A stretch of DNA of 64,000 nt from Lunularia cruciata (lineage: Eukaryota; Streptophyta; Marchantiopsida; Lunulariales; Lunulariaceae): the NCBI GenBank assembly GCA_948567375.1, contig OX419755.1:10607001-10671000 (forward strand). The letters are read 5' to 3'. Below are positions 11,930 to 22,490 of this stretch, in pieces. The notes beneath the pieces are model-generated. The model was given only the letters and a program-made list of their open reading frames with translations, had not been told where the DNA came from and made no database searches. The position numbers and the translations under genes are program-made. The first letter of the stretch is position 1; every line of letters begins with the position of its first letter.

Positions 11930-12620
11930 AGGGTGCAAGAAGAAAAAATGACCTTATCAGCAAGTTGAAAGGTAAGATCATGATAATCTTGGTCAACTTA
12001 TTGTTCTTGATGATGAGCAACAAGAAAATGCAATTTGGCTTGTTGTATGGATAGTGATATTGTGGTTAAGAAGGTAGAAGTATGAGGGATATGAGATGGA
12101 GGAAAAGCAAGAAGGGAATTTATAACAAGTGGGTCTTGGCAAAATTAAGGAAGAAGAGAGAATATGGTGCTTGCATGTTTGGAATTATTGTAGGTAAACT
12201 CAATAAAACATTCATCCTAATTGGTATGGTGAATTTTGACAAAGGCACAAATAATATCTTCCAAGGTGCAATTTGCACATTTGATTTTTCCATTGGTTTG
12301 AGTATTATAAGCCATGGACAAAGCAAGCTTGGTGCCAAGTATTTGGAAGAGTGTTTGCCTAAATTTTCTTGTGAATCAAGGATTATGATCGGAGATGAGT
12401 ACACAAGGCATCTTATGATGCTTGAAGATATTGTCAAAGTATTTGTGCTTATGTTGGAGCATCCACTATATCAAAGGTTGGTGCCAAATGGATTTTTTAT
12501 TAAGCTTCTCCACAAATACCATGATTTTTGTGTGACCTTGATTTGTCTTGGTTGAGGAGGTGATGAGATCTAAGCTCGTTTGTACCCATCAAGTAGATGG
12601 GATAGGAAGTGGTTGAAGGA
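11930..12620 (-). pseudogene. integrase of F1c
   Basis: Reverse complement aligned to F1e 63060-63770: catalytic core with the second Asp region, the HPQTDGQ block, the AYNNSKQ-like block and the C-terminal GDKV block. A long open stretch on the opposite strand (12082-12555) is a shadow. No functional frame remains. Confidence 0.7.
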
Positions 12621-13300
12621 GGCCACTAGGCTTCTGGTTGTTTGCCTTGTTGCATTGGCAGTTCTTACAAAATTGGACAACCTCTTGAACATCTCATGTC
12701 ATGTTGAGCCACCACCATTGGCATTGTAGGGTACTGAAGGTCTTGTTCACACCCATGCGACCAAAAATTGGTAAGTCATGGGCTTCTTGAAGGCACACAA
12801 GTTGTAGATCATCCTTGGCTATAATATAGATCCAATTCTTACAAAATAGAAGTTCCTCTTTGAAGGAGAAGGTGTTTCATTCATTGTTGTTTGTTATAAG
12901 ATGACCTTGTACCATATGAAAGAAGAGGTCTTGTTGTAAAACTAACCTTAACTCTATTTGGACTTTTGAGTTGATTGACATTGCTATAATTGTCATTGTG
13001 ATAAGAGGAAGAGACCTCAATTCAGGTCATTATGATAGTGCATCAAGGATAACATGGAACCTACTAGGTTTTTACTTAAGTTTGATGTCAAACAGTTATA
13101 GTTATTCCTTCCATCAATGATGTTGACTCCAAATTTTATGTTTGCAACAAGATTTTGTGATCAGTTTGCATAATCACTTGTTTTTCCAAGAGATAATGCC
13201 TCCATATCTTTGTAGCATATACTATTTATAGTTGTTCTTGATCTTGAGTAGAGTAACTCCTTTTTTTGATATTTAGTTGGTGAGACAAAAAGGCAATATG
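12620..13300 (-). pseudogene. RNase H end and linker of F1c
   Basis: Matches F1e 62340-62900 in reverse: the HPIAFVS block of RNase H (13265-13295), the region encoding HHCC-type lead-in (AHDLPI-like near 12780) and the spacer between. It ends abruptly inside RNase H at about 13300. Confidence 0.65.
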
Positions 13301-13807
13301 ATACTCTGTGAAGCCAAGGCTCACAATCTAGGTCAAAAAATAGTTCAGGTCCATAGCTTGACCTAACACCTAACACTTAGATGCCTCTAACACACCTATA
13401 ATAGTGGTAATACCAATATGAAAACCTATTTCCCGCTCCTTCTTATTGGCATTGGGCTCCACCAACTGCTATAAGTATGAGTCACATAAGTCCAAGATCT
13501 CCTTCTCAAAAACCATAGGAGCTTGGGAAACTCATTAGTATTGAGTAAAGTGGTTCTCTATCCAACAAGGTTCACCACCGCCATAGATGAGCTATCAACC
13601 ACTACCACTATTTGAGATTTGCGCCCACATCCCAAATATCATCAACAATAAGGTGGTTTAGTTGTTGAATCTCATCATAAGTATACTATAGAACCCCTCT
13701 TTGTAAGAGATTTATCTACCAAAGACAAAGACAATGAGCCTATGATCCCATTGTGGTTGCATCCAACAACATGGCAAGTCCCATCCAAGAATGAACTTGA
13801 CGTGTAA
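13301..13807 (-). pseudogene. C-terminal part of F4a cytosine-5 DNA methyltransferase
   Basis: Minus strand: the EPNANKKEREIGF block at about 13420-13475 corresponds to the region before motif X, and VLGQAMDLN at about 13350-13392 is motif X (the helix closing the S-adenosylmethionine pocket). The segment is collinear with 25730-26230 of F4b. The N-terminal part lies beyond F2d at 19333-19961. Stops are scattered, so no product is made. F4b shows the same blocks in the same order. Confidence 0.75.
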
Positions 13808-13880
13808 TGTGGTACCCATATATTTTGGCTTTACCATATTGAGAAGAAGAAGTGTACCCTTGAAGTCGGATTGAACCCAA

Positions 13881-14153
13881 ATGGCAATGAAGGAAGGAGA
13901 ATTGTGTCTTTGGGTTGAACCCCAAGTAGCTTACTTTGTGTCAAGAAAAGAAGAGTTGGGATCAGACTTATCAGGTGAGAAACCTAAAGTAAGGAAACTT
14001 TTCCCTGGAGTGATCAACCCAATGTTAAGACAAAGTAACAACTTTCCTTTGGGTTTGCCAGCCAAGAATGTACAAGCAAGAAAACAGCTAAGTCATGAGC
14101 GGGATAAAATTGATAGTGATAGAATGAACACATGCAAAGTGAAGAGTGATTGA
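13881..14153 (+). pseudogene. N-terminal coding trace of F2d
   Basis: An open stretch of 90 residues beginning MAMKEGELCLWVEPQ and later KVRKLFPGVINPM and QLSHERDKIDSDR. F2e has the same region at about 27030-27310 in broken frames. I recognise no known domain. In F2d an ATG overlaps the KPNG-like block that starts coding in F2a and F2b, so the true start is uncertain. Confidence 0.5.
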
Positions 14154-14449
14154 GGAATGACCATGCTACAAAGAACTATAAGATTGAGACTTTGTCAAGG
14201 GATATTTGAAATGTCATGCAAGTATCCTATGCCACTAAGTATTCATCATGAAGGAGTACATATTACAAAGCCAGCTGAGAGTTTGATTTTTAAGAATCCT
14301 TAGGGAGTGAGGATTTCTCATCTAAGGCAAGAGATAGTTTTCCAAAGATGAAGAGTTAGAGATCACATAATGCCGATGAAGGGGGAAAGAAGAGTCCCTC
14401 ACTCACAATGAGAAATTCTATGATTTAGAGGTTAGATGTTGTAGTGATG

Positions 14450-14728
14450 ATCAAATTTTGAGTAGACTTTGGATCACTTTTTTGGCCTAGAACTAGAACT
14501 TGAGTTTTGTGATCTTGAGAACTGATCAAATTACTTGAGAACTGATCAAATTATCAAATTATCATACTTGAGAACTGATCAAATTTTTGGCTGTCACCTT
14601 TTTTGGCCTAGAACTAGAACTTGAGTTTTGTGATCTTGAGAACTGATCAAATTACTTGAGAACTGATCATACTTGAGAACTGATCAAATTATCAAATTAT
14701 CATACTTGAGAACTGATCAAATTATCTC
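14450..14728. repeat. tandem repeats in F2d
   Basis: Several copies of a CTTGAGAACTGATCAAATTA-type unit, partly nested in two copies of a larger unit that includes TTTTGGCCTAGAACTAGAAC (about 14479 and 14600). They directly precede the left arm of the inverted repeat and look like local slippage or rearrangement. Confidence 0.8.
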
Positions 14729-15397
14729 CAAACATCTAATGGAAAATACAGCCTGGTGCTTCATTACATAAGTGGTTTGATTCAACTTGAAGATTGCCAT
14801 CATCACACTGAAAATACTTTGCCTTATCAGGTCTTGATAGGTATCCACTTTGTATCCATTCTTTGTACAAAAATCACTAAGGGAGTTTTGCACTTCTACA
14901 GTCTCTTTTGTAGACTCTCCGTTCCCATAGAATGTGACCTTGGTTTCTTCACCAGCCTCTTTCCCTATGACTAGTCTCAATCTGGAACTTATGTTGTTTG
15001 ACTCAAGTTCTAGTTCAAGTTCAAGTTCAAGTTCTAGTTCAAGTTCAAGTTCAAGTTCTAGTTCAAGTTCAGCAGACTAATCTGGAACTTATGTTGTTTT
15101 GATGATCAAATTTTGAGTAGACTTTGGATCAATTTATAAAGTCAGATTGAGACTAGTCATAGGGAAAGAGGCTGGTGAGGAACCAAGGTCACATTCTATG
15201 GGAATGGAGAGTCTACAAAAGAGACTGTAGAAGTGCAAAACTCCCTTAGTGATTTTTGTACAAAGAATGGATACAAAGTGGATACCTATCAAGACCTGAT
15301 AAGGCAAAGTATTGTCAATGTGATGATTGCAATCTTCAAGTTGAAGCAAACCACTTATGTAATGAAGCACCAGGCTGTATTTTCCATTAGATGTTTG
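14729..15397. repeat. large inverted repeat in F2d
   Basis: Arms at 14729-14984 and 15143-15397 (about 255 bp each) are near-perfect reverse complements. The right arm is in coding orientation, with VQNSLSDFCTKNGYKVD-like sequence homologous to F2e 27800-27950. The 158-bp spacer holds a (CAAGTT)n/(CTAGTT) tract at about 14999-15072 and a direct repeat of AATCTGGAACTTATGTTGTTT. RNA across it would fold into a long hairpin. Confidence 0.9.
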
Positions 15398-15549
15398 CAA
15401 GAGAACGGATGAATTGAGCAAAGTACTTTCACCAACAAACAAGGTAGATGATTTGGAATTGGAGAGACAAATCAACACCATAGTACCTAGTGCCATTTGC
15501 AATCCACTTTTACTTCAGGTTGAACCTACCGAGTGCACCTGAAAGACAA

Positions 15550-16856
15550 AAGATGGCATCACACTTCTACCCAGATTTGCAAAGAGAAGCAGATGAAGAA
15601 GAGCAACAATACATCCACCAAATCCAAAGTAGTGATGACCACTTTGCCAAGATGGGATAGCAGAAGAGAGTGGAGGTGATAGTCACAAAGACAAACAAGT
15701 GGGCCCAACCTAAGGAATAGGTGCCACCAATAAAGCTCCAAGAGACAAGAAGGTTGGACCCAAGGCACGAGTTAGCTCTATGAGACTTTGCTGAGAGAAG
15801 AATCAAAAGGAGAAGCCGACTACAAGTCAAAGGACTTGGTCAAAGAAGAAGAAGTAGAAATCATGTTGCAGAGTAAGGGAAAACTTAAAGTTCAATAGTA
15901 GTTGGTGGAAGTGGCTGAGGAGGAATATTAGGAGTTCCATGCGGCTATTGACCGGATGGAAAGAGGAGACACATTCCTTGTCTAGAGTTGCCTATGGTGG
16001 AGATAGAAGAGCAGAGAGTAGAAGAGCTAAGGTTAGTATTACCATGAGGAACTAGAACAAAGAAGACTCTACAATTGGCTACGGCAAGACCGAGTAAAGA
16101 TGAAGGTGAAGAAGAAATCTCAAAAGATGTGACTCTAAAGGTAAGAAGATCAAGACTTAAGGGTAAAGCACTGGTCAAAGAAGCACCAATGCAAGTAGAT
16201 TATGAAGACAAAAGCAAAGAAGGAGGTTTTGGGAGAGTAACATACTTATCCAAGATTGTGTGTCCATTGCTATTAGTGTTGAAAAAGACAAGGGAGGAGC
16301 TGAAGAAGGATCATCTAGAGGTAAGGGATGAACTGTAGGTTTTGAAGTATCTGAGTGAAGAGATTGTGTAGTTGAAGGAGAAGTTAACCCAAGGCAAGAA
16401 GCAAGTTGAGGAGCCTTGGGTTGATGAAGTACTTTGACAAAAGAGGTTATAAGAACTTATAGAATGCTTTTAAAAAGTGAAGAGGTGAGCTTAGAAGTCA
16501 AGCTGAAGAGCTAAGTAAGCAAAAGATAGCCTTTGAGAAGGTGAGGGAAGAATTTGATGAAGCTTATATAGAAGCCATACATTCAAAAGCAATTGCAATT
16601 GTAATGGAACAAGAATGAGAGAGTCTAAAGTCAAGTGCAACAAAGAAGGATGAAGCCTAGCAGTGACAGTTAGCAGGGAGGAATAGAGAAGAAGAATGAT
16701 TGCAAGGACTTGTCATCAATGTAGAAGCCCAACTTGCCCAATACATGGAGGAGAAGGAAGCATTAAATGCCAAATTTGAAGATGTACTAAAGATGTATTG
16801 TGAAGAGTTGTAGGTGGAGCGAGCTTGAGATCATACATCAAAGCAAGTAAGAGAAG
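15550..16856 (+). pseudogene. coiled-coil coding region of F2d
   Basis: Broken reading frames rich in Glu, Lys, Gln and Arg. The right-hand half (about 16440-16850) contains heptad-like sequence (ELRSQAEELSKQ, FEKVREEFDEAY, EAQLAQYMEEKEALNAKFED) typical of a long coiled coil. A block near 15790-15880 (GEADYKSKDL) matches the acidic region of F2e at 28420. Function unknown; a gag-like structural protein is one possibility, but no capsid or zinc knuckle is visible. Confidence 0.5.
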
Positions 16857-18043
16857 TGTGACAACCCGGCAAATATCAATTTTGCGGTAACCGGGTAAAT
16901 AAAGTTTGTTCTCGCAGAGATACGAGTCAGAAATGTCCAAATACAAAGTCAAATAGTAACAATGTAGTTCTTCTTGGTTGTGTCTTTAATCTCTCAGGTA
17001 GAAACTACACCCAGAAGAGAGTAACAAGCACTGATTCGTAGTCTTGTCATGAAGTAACACTCATTAATCACAACTCCATCAATTCTTTCCAAACAATCTT
17101 GATTGTGATGATTTAGACTCTCCCAAAAATGACACTTCATTGTAAAACTTTGCCTCAAAATTGTGTTCTACCTCTCCATTGAAGGTGCAACTTCCTTGAT
17201 CAAAATTGCTTCACATCAACTTTGCACTGCACTCACAAATGCAGAATACTACCAACACTACAATTCCTCTTAGATCTGTCAAGGCATTGCTTTGATTGCA
17301 TTTCACTCAAGATCAAACACACAGAATGAAGATCAAGGCTGCGGAATCCAACATCCAAAAAGCACACTGGCTTGCACTTTGAATTTCTCCACACACTCAC
17401 AAACACAATCACAAAGTTGATACTCGGAATCAAGCTCAAGCATCGAGCACTACTTCACAGCATTTCACTTTATTTATTCTCAGAAAATAATGAGCACTAA
17501 ACATCATAAGACTGCAAATGCCATTCTTAAATAGTGAAGCAAATGACAGTTATCTTCCTAATGTACCGCTTCCTAACAACTATACAAACCTACAGATCCA
17601 AAATGACAATGCACCTCTTCATATTTGCCTCTTCAAATCTTAATTCTATTACTAATCCAATTCAATGTCTACTTCTTCCTCGGCTTTCAAACTCAAACCT
17701 GAAGTAACTTTACTTCTTACTACTCTTTTCTCGGGTTTCACAACTACTAAGTCCTCTTCTAAACCTAACAATTCTCTTTCCTGATCTGAAATTCCACCAA
17801 TGGGTAATCTATCTAACTCCTTATCTCCCGACCCACTCTTCTCTAATGTATCCAATGGTAACTCCAAAGACATCTGCACTCCTACTTCAGTCCGAGTCCT
17901 TCTTCCTCTAACACAAAGTCGACTTCCTTGAGCTTGATCAAAATACAGGTTTCCCTTCATTTCTTCTCCATTTGGTTTCAATTTGGTTTCAGCAAGGCAC
18001 TTCTTCTTCAAAACTCGTCCAAAATGAAAATATGGGTACCACA
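16857..18043 (-). mobile_element. F2c: short F2 copy nested in F2d
   Basis: Runs from TGTGACAACCC at 16857 to GGGTACCACA at 18043, with identical AGAAG flanks (16852-16856 and 18044-18048). At 1,187 bp it is the shortest copy. It keeps the N-terminal and C-terminal coding blocks fused in one 130-residue minus-strand frame (17652-18044, including KLKPNGEEMKGN, TLEKSGSGDKELDRL and EEDLVVVK). The middle region of other copies is absent, so it is either an internal deletion derivative or a naturally compact form. The conserved tail is 16857-17630. Confidence 0.9.
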
Positions 18044-19332
18044 AGAAGTAGTAGAGAAGATCAAAGCAATGTTGAAGACCAAAGCAAAAGTGAAAGTGGA
18101 GGAAGTAAGATTGCAGGAATTGAAGTTGTTAGTGCAGGAGACAAGAAGGAGAAAGGTGAAGGATGCAAATTTGAATAAATTGTTGATTTGCTTAAGAGAG
18201 AGAATGGATCAAAAGATATTAGAGGTAAGAGGCAATGTTTGTCTCAGACTAGATTTGGTTAGATCAGAGTTAGAGGAGATGTGGACTAGCATGAAGGTGG
18301 AAACCCAATGGAAAGTAAGTGAAGTAGGAGTGCAAGTGTCTTTAGATGAGTTACCTGAGCTATTAGGAGTAAGTGGGTTAGATAATAAGAAGGTAGATAG
18401 AATACCATGGCTTCAATTGTAGTTTAGACAAAATCAATGATAGAAATAGAAGAAGATGTAGAAATTAATATAGCTGACATACAAGATGCAAAGGAAGTTA
18501 CATTGGGTATAAAAGAAGAAGAGGTTGACATCAAATCAGATTCATAATCAATTTGAGATTTGAATCAATAGATATGAAGAGTGGGTTACCATTTCAAATC
18601 TAGAGATTGTTGGGAAATGATATATTAGTTATTGTCAAAGTGCTTTGCCTATTTAAAGGAGGCATTTGCAATGTTTTGTTGTTCAATATTTTTATTTTTG
18701 AAATTGAGTGAAGCAAAGTGTTGTAACTTAGTGCTCATTATTTTAGCTTAATTCCAAGTATCAATCATGTGTGTTTGTTTGTGAGTGTTTGGAGAATTTT
18801 GAAGTACAATTTAGTAAGTTTGTTGGATGTTAGATTCCGCACCTCTGATTTCCATTTTGTGTGTTTGATCTTGAGTATATATCAATCAAAGCAATGTCTT
18901 GATGGATCTGTGAGAAACTATAGTGTTGGTTGTATTCTAGATTGATGAGTGCAACATTGGATTGATACAAAGCAATTTCAATCAAGGAAGTTGTGCCATC
19001 AAGGAAGTTGGGGGGTGGAAAAAAATTCTAAGGTGAAGTCTTTTCATAATGAAGTAGCCTTCTTCAAGAAGAACTAAATCATCACAATCAAAGTTTGTTT
19101 GGAAAAAACTGGAAGAATTATGATTGTGGGTGTGATTTGTTTATGAAAAACTATGAATTAGTGCTTGTTATTCTCTTCTAGGTGTGGTTTTTACCTGAGA
19201 GATTAAAGATATAATCAAGAGAACTAATTGTTACTATTTGACTTTGTATTTAACTATTTATGACTTGTATCTCTATGGGAACAAACTTTACTTACTGATT
19301 ATTGCAAAATTGATACTTGTTGGGTTGTTACA
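18044..19332 (+). pseudogene. C-terminal coding block and conserved tail of F2d
   Basis: 18044-18560 encodes a basic/acidic helix-rich stretch ending with the family signature VGVQVSLDELPELLG and DNKKVDRIP, then stops. 18560-19332 is the F2 tail: a TATA-like CCTATTTAAAG near 18650 and the end GGGTTGTTACA. The same order is seen in F2a and F2e. Confidence 0.6.
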
Positions 19333-19961
19333 TGTATTTACCACCACTTGGGTGTGAGAGTCACCTATCAAAGGGACATTCCCCAAAATGTAGGCTAGAG
19401 AAATGGATTGATGAACCTGGAGATGTTGTAATATATATAACATCTACCAAAACACACTAGAACAAGGATCTTGCAAGCCTTGACCTTGGCAAGCACAAGT
19501 ATGTTCCTCACATGGCCATCCAAAATTCACCAAATGAATAGGACCATGTCTCTCCCCAACAAGGAAATGTCTACTGGTAGGGTCTTTTAGTAGCCCTTGA
19601 CTATTGATATCGGTAATAACTTAGGATATTGATAGGCCAAATGTGCCATATGATGTAGAGAGACTTGCCTAGCAATCTCATCTCTCTCCATATACAAGTG
19701 GATAGAGATGTACTCTATACTCATATACTTGCTTGTAATATTGTAGCTAGTCCAATGCTAATCCCAGCAAACAACTCTAAAAGACATACTCCCTCTATTG
19801 GATATTGCCAAGCAATGTGTGGTTTCCAACAATGAAAATGTGATAGATTCTAGAGGCTCTACCTTGCATTGATCTCCTTGTGGTACAAAGGATCCACTCC
19901 AAGCCTATAGTACCAACTAATCTACATCCTACTCCAATGCTTCCTTAGAACTCCACAATGG
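19333..19961 (-). pseudogene. N-terminal and catalytic part of F4a cytosine-5 DNA methyltransferase
   Basis: Minus strand, right to left: LLELFAGISIGLATIL at about 19733-19783 is motif I (FxGxG-type, S-adenosylmethionine binding). GWPC at 19510-19521 is intact motif IV with the catalytic Cys. YILGNVPL at about 19342-19372 is motif VI with ENV changed to GNV. Frames shift between motifs. The segment is collinear with F4b 25110-25725. The upstream end at 19961 is the F4b junction; the domain continues at 32942. Confidence 0.8.
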
Positions 19962-20092
19962 AACATGTCATGCCATTTGTAGTATTGCATCTAGATTGCT
20001 TGGACATTGGAGTTGTAGTGATGATAGTTAGAGGTATTTTAGCAATCACTCATAGACAACTTTCTAGTGGTCAAATTTTGTGTTCAATGTAC

Positions 20093-20785
20093 TGTGAGCC
20101 GGCCTGTCTCTCACTCAAGATGAAACTTTGATGGCTATTATGGTAGCATACCATGGACTAAGAAAGCAAGGAACCCTAACTCCATCATACTCCTCCAAGG
20201 CCAACACTCCAAGACTCAAGACATTGCTCACTAGAGAACTCAATGAGAGAGGGATAGTTGCAAATGAAAGGATGATGAGGACCTCCTCACCCCTTGTTTA
20301 TATACTTGTGAAATAGTTACGTACCAAAGTTACTAATTACCGTAGTAACTCAAATTACTAGACTCAAAGTCAAGTAAAGTCAAAAAGTAGAAAGGAATAT
20401 CCATTCTCATGGGCATATTCCCCTAAGCATGTGGTCTTATCTTGACCCAACCACTAAGTCAAGGATTCCTTCACATGGGCTATCCTTGGACTAAAGAAGA
20501 ATCCAAAACAAAAAGGCTTGCGGGCCCAAGAGTTCTCAACTCTTTCCTCAAAGCCAAACACCTAGGAATAATACCAAGTCAACACACTAAAATCCAAAAT
20601 AGTGGTGCTCATCTTTTCTACTTCCTCTAAAGTAAGGTCCACTTTATCTTAACTATGACTAACTTTAGCTAACCATGACTAATATAGAGCCATCCTTTTA
20701 TCTCTATATAAATAATATCTCTTAAGTACTTGTAATACCAAGCTAAATATCACAATACCACACACATGCACAAATGGGTGTTATA
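20093..20785. repeat. F5a: solo LTR-like element
   Basis: TGTGAGCCGGCCTGTC to GTGTTATA, about 693 bp, matching F5b along its length. The flanks GTAC and GTAT fit a 4-bp duplication with one transition. It interrupts the F4b LTR: host sequence on both sides aligns to 32480-32540. No coding is recognised. Confidence 0.75.
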
Positions 20786-21780
20786 GTATTGACCATCACT
20801 TTGCACTATTTGCACCATTGGGTGTGCTGTCAGTGGGACTATTAGGGTTTTAGACCTAGCTCAAGTCCAAGGGTATACTTTTGAACTGTAGCTCTAGAGA
20901 GCTCACTTCTTTGATGTTGAGCCTTCAAGTTCTTGGTTATGGTGGACAAAGGCCGGCAAGCATCACCTGGATTCTCTTTGCTAGAGTGGGTGTAGCTTGA
21001 CTTTGATTAGTGCACAATTGTTTATAGTTTATAGAGTGACATATCAAGTACTGATATGAGTTGAGTCTAAATGAACTGATTGCATCAGAGAAGTGAGGTC
21101 ATGGAGAAATTGGGTGCAGGATCTACAAATGTTGGTGGTATCTCCAAGCTCAATGGATCATTGGTAGCTTGATTGAAGTTCAAGTTTTCCTTGGTGTGCA
21201 GAAGCTTGTTGATTGATAAAGATTTGGCAGTGAGGTAGATGGTGTGCAAAAGAGCTGGCCAAAATTTGAGCAAAGAAAAGCAATTTTTGAGCAATGATTG
21301 TGATTTTGAGCTCAAGAGGTGAAAGCAAGATCAATTTGTTATGAGTTGGGCTCAGAAAGTGAATTGAAGGTGGAGTTGAGAACCCACCCTTGTGAATTTA
21401 TGATTTGAAGAAACTCATTTTTTCAATTTAGCTTGAGTGAAGAGTTAGTGGAGGATTGGCGGTTAGCTAACTTTAGGGTTTATGTCAGATTTATATCAGA
21501 TTTTTGTTGGAGTTTATGTCAGATTCTGGCCAGATTTGGAGGAGTTTTGCAAAGCTGGATGAGTTTTGCCAAATTTGGAGAAGGTTCAATGTGGCAAGAA
21601 GAAATGCCTCATTTCAGCATTTAGAGGCTTTGAGGCATAAGGTTGTGGGCTATGAGAGGCTGCAAAGGCCTAGAAGGGCCAAAAGGCCTAGCAAGCTAGC
21701 TTGTTGGTGTGAGGCTAGCTAGTTTAGAGTAGATCTTGGTCATTGTTTGTCATCTACCCATCCTACTAGATTGTGTGCAA

Positions 21781-21845
21781 CAAGGTTTGACACCTAGATC
21801 TTTGGCTCCTAGACTGGTGCCCTAGCCAACTGGTCTACCCTCACT
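21781..21845 (-). other. tRNA-like segment in the F4b leader
   Basis: On the minus strand an A-box-like TAGACCAGTTGG is followed about 35-40 nt later by a decayed B-box (GTGTCAAACC). The homologous F4a segment (36183-36250, plus strand) has a better B-box, GGTTCAAACCC. This is the layout of an internal RNA polymerase III promoter, so it may be a tRNA-derived or SINE-derived piece fixed in the F4 leader, antisense to the element. No clean cloverleaf acceptor stem is visible. Confidence 0.45.
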
Positions 21846-22490
21846 TGTTGTCCTGGTGACTATTCCAATACTATCTATACACTTGTAGCTTTGGCTAGGA
21901 GAGACAACTTGATCCCATTCTTTGTGATCTTGTTAGCTTAGGACATAGATAGGAACTCCTATTATATCAAATACCAAATGGTGGCCGAGTCAATCCTGTG
22001 TTGCTTTATGAGATGGAGGGTTTTTGTTAAGATTTCTTGTGATTGGAACCCCTCCATTCTTGGCTTCCTATTTGTGCACCATGTTTGTGTGAGGTGCCTT
22101 GAATTTAGAACATTGGTGCTCCGGTGTGCTCTTGGTGGTAAGGCTGGAGTGATGACCAATCAAACTACCTTTGTTTCTCTTGGTAAGGCACGAAGTGATG
22201 ACCTGCAAACTGTGAGAGTGTGTGTTGTGATGGCAGGTTACAAGTCACCATTTCCCTAGTGTAGTTGTCTCAGTTAGAGTTACATTAGTGGGTAGTGTTC
22301 CATTAGTATTGGCACTTGGTGGTGCTTAGTTGGTGTTGGTACTTGGTGGTGTTTGGTTGGTGGTGTTGGTTCTTGGTGGGATACTTGTGGTTGCGGTTGG
22401 CGGTTTGTGGTACTTTGTCATGATAGAGTTCTTTGGGGATTCCAAAGGAGATAGCCTTGCAGTACACAATAGGTTTACTGAAAGTGGTGC

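Larger units (their letters stand above)
10296..13300 (-). mobile_element. F1c: 3' half of a chromovirus
   Basis: Minus-strand F1 copy read right to left: end of RNase H (13300-12600), integrase, chromodomain, polypurine tract (GGTGGGGGAATA complement at 11509-11521) and 3' LTR (10296-11508). Everything upstream of RNase H is missing: near 13300 the sequence passes directly into F4a. Whether this is a deletion or a truncated insertion cannot be decided here. Confidence 0.8.
13808..19332 (+). mobile_element. F2d: long F2 copy, containing F2c
   Basis: Starts TGTGGTACCC at 13808 and ends GGGTTGTTACA at 19332. The flanks TGTAA and TGTAT differ by one base. Without F2c it is about 4.3 kb, the longest F2 copy. 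Contents: an N-terminal coding trace, tandem repeats, a large inverted repeat, a coiled-coil coding region, the conserved C-terminal block and the non-coding tail. It interrupts the F4a methyltransferase near its ENV motif. Confidence 0.8.
19966..22490 (+). repeat. 5' LTR and untranslated leader of F4b
   Basis: The part matching the 3' LTR (32385-32820) is 19966-20092 plus 20786 to about 21070. Beyond it the sequence matches the leader of F4a (36060-36331, 42949-43815 reversed). The LTR/leader boundary is unclear; TTATATCA at 21962-21969 followed by ACCAAATGGTGGCCGAGTC is one candidate junction. The leader holds a tRNA-like segment. Confidence 0.6.

Noticed and set aside
12082-12555. 157-residue plus-strand open frame
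   Set aside because: It lies exactly opposite F1c integrase; F1d shows the same antisense opening (49375-49896, 49890-50279). It has no independent domain.
14999-15072. (CAAGTT)n tract as a regulatory array
   Set aside because: Simple sequence repeat in the spacer of the F2d inverted repeat, explained by slippage.
16857-19332. F2c and the F2d tail as one symmetrical foldback element
   Set aside because: They are in opposite orientation, but the AGAAG duplication around F2c shows that it is a separate insertion within F2d.
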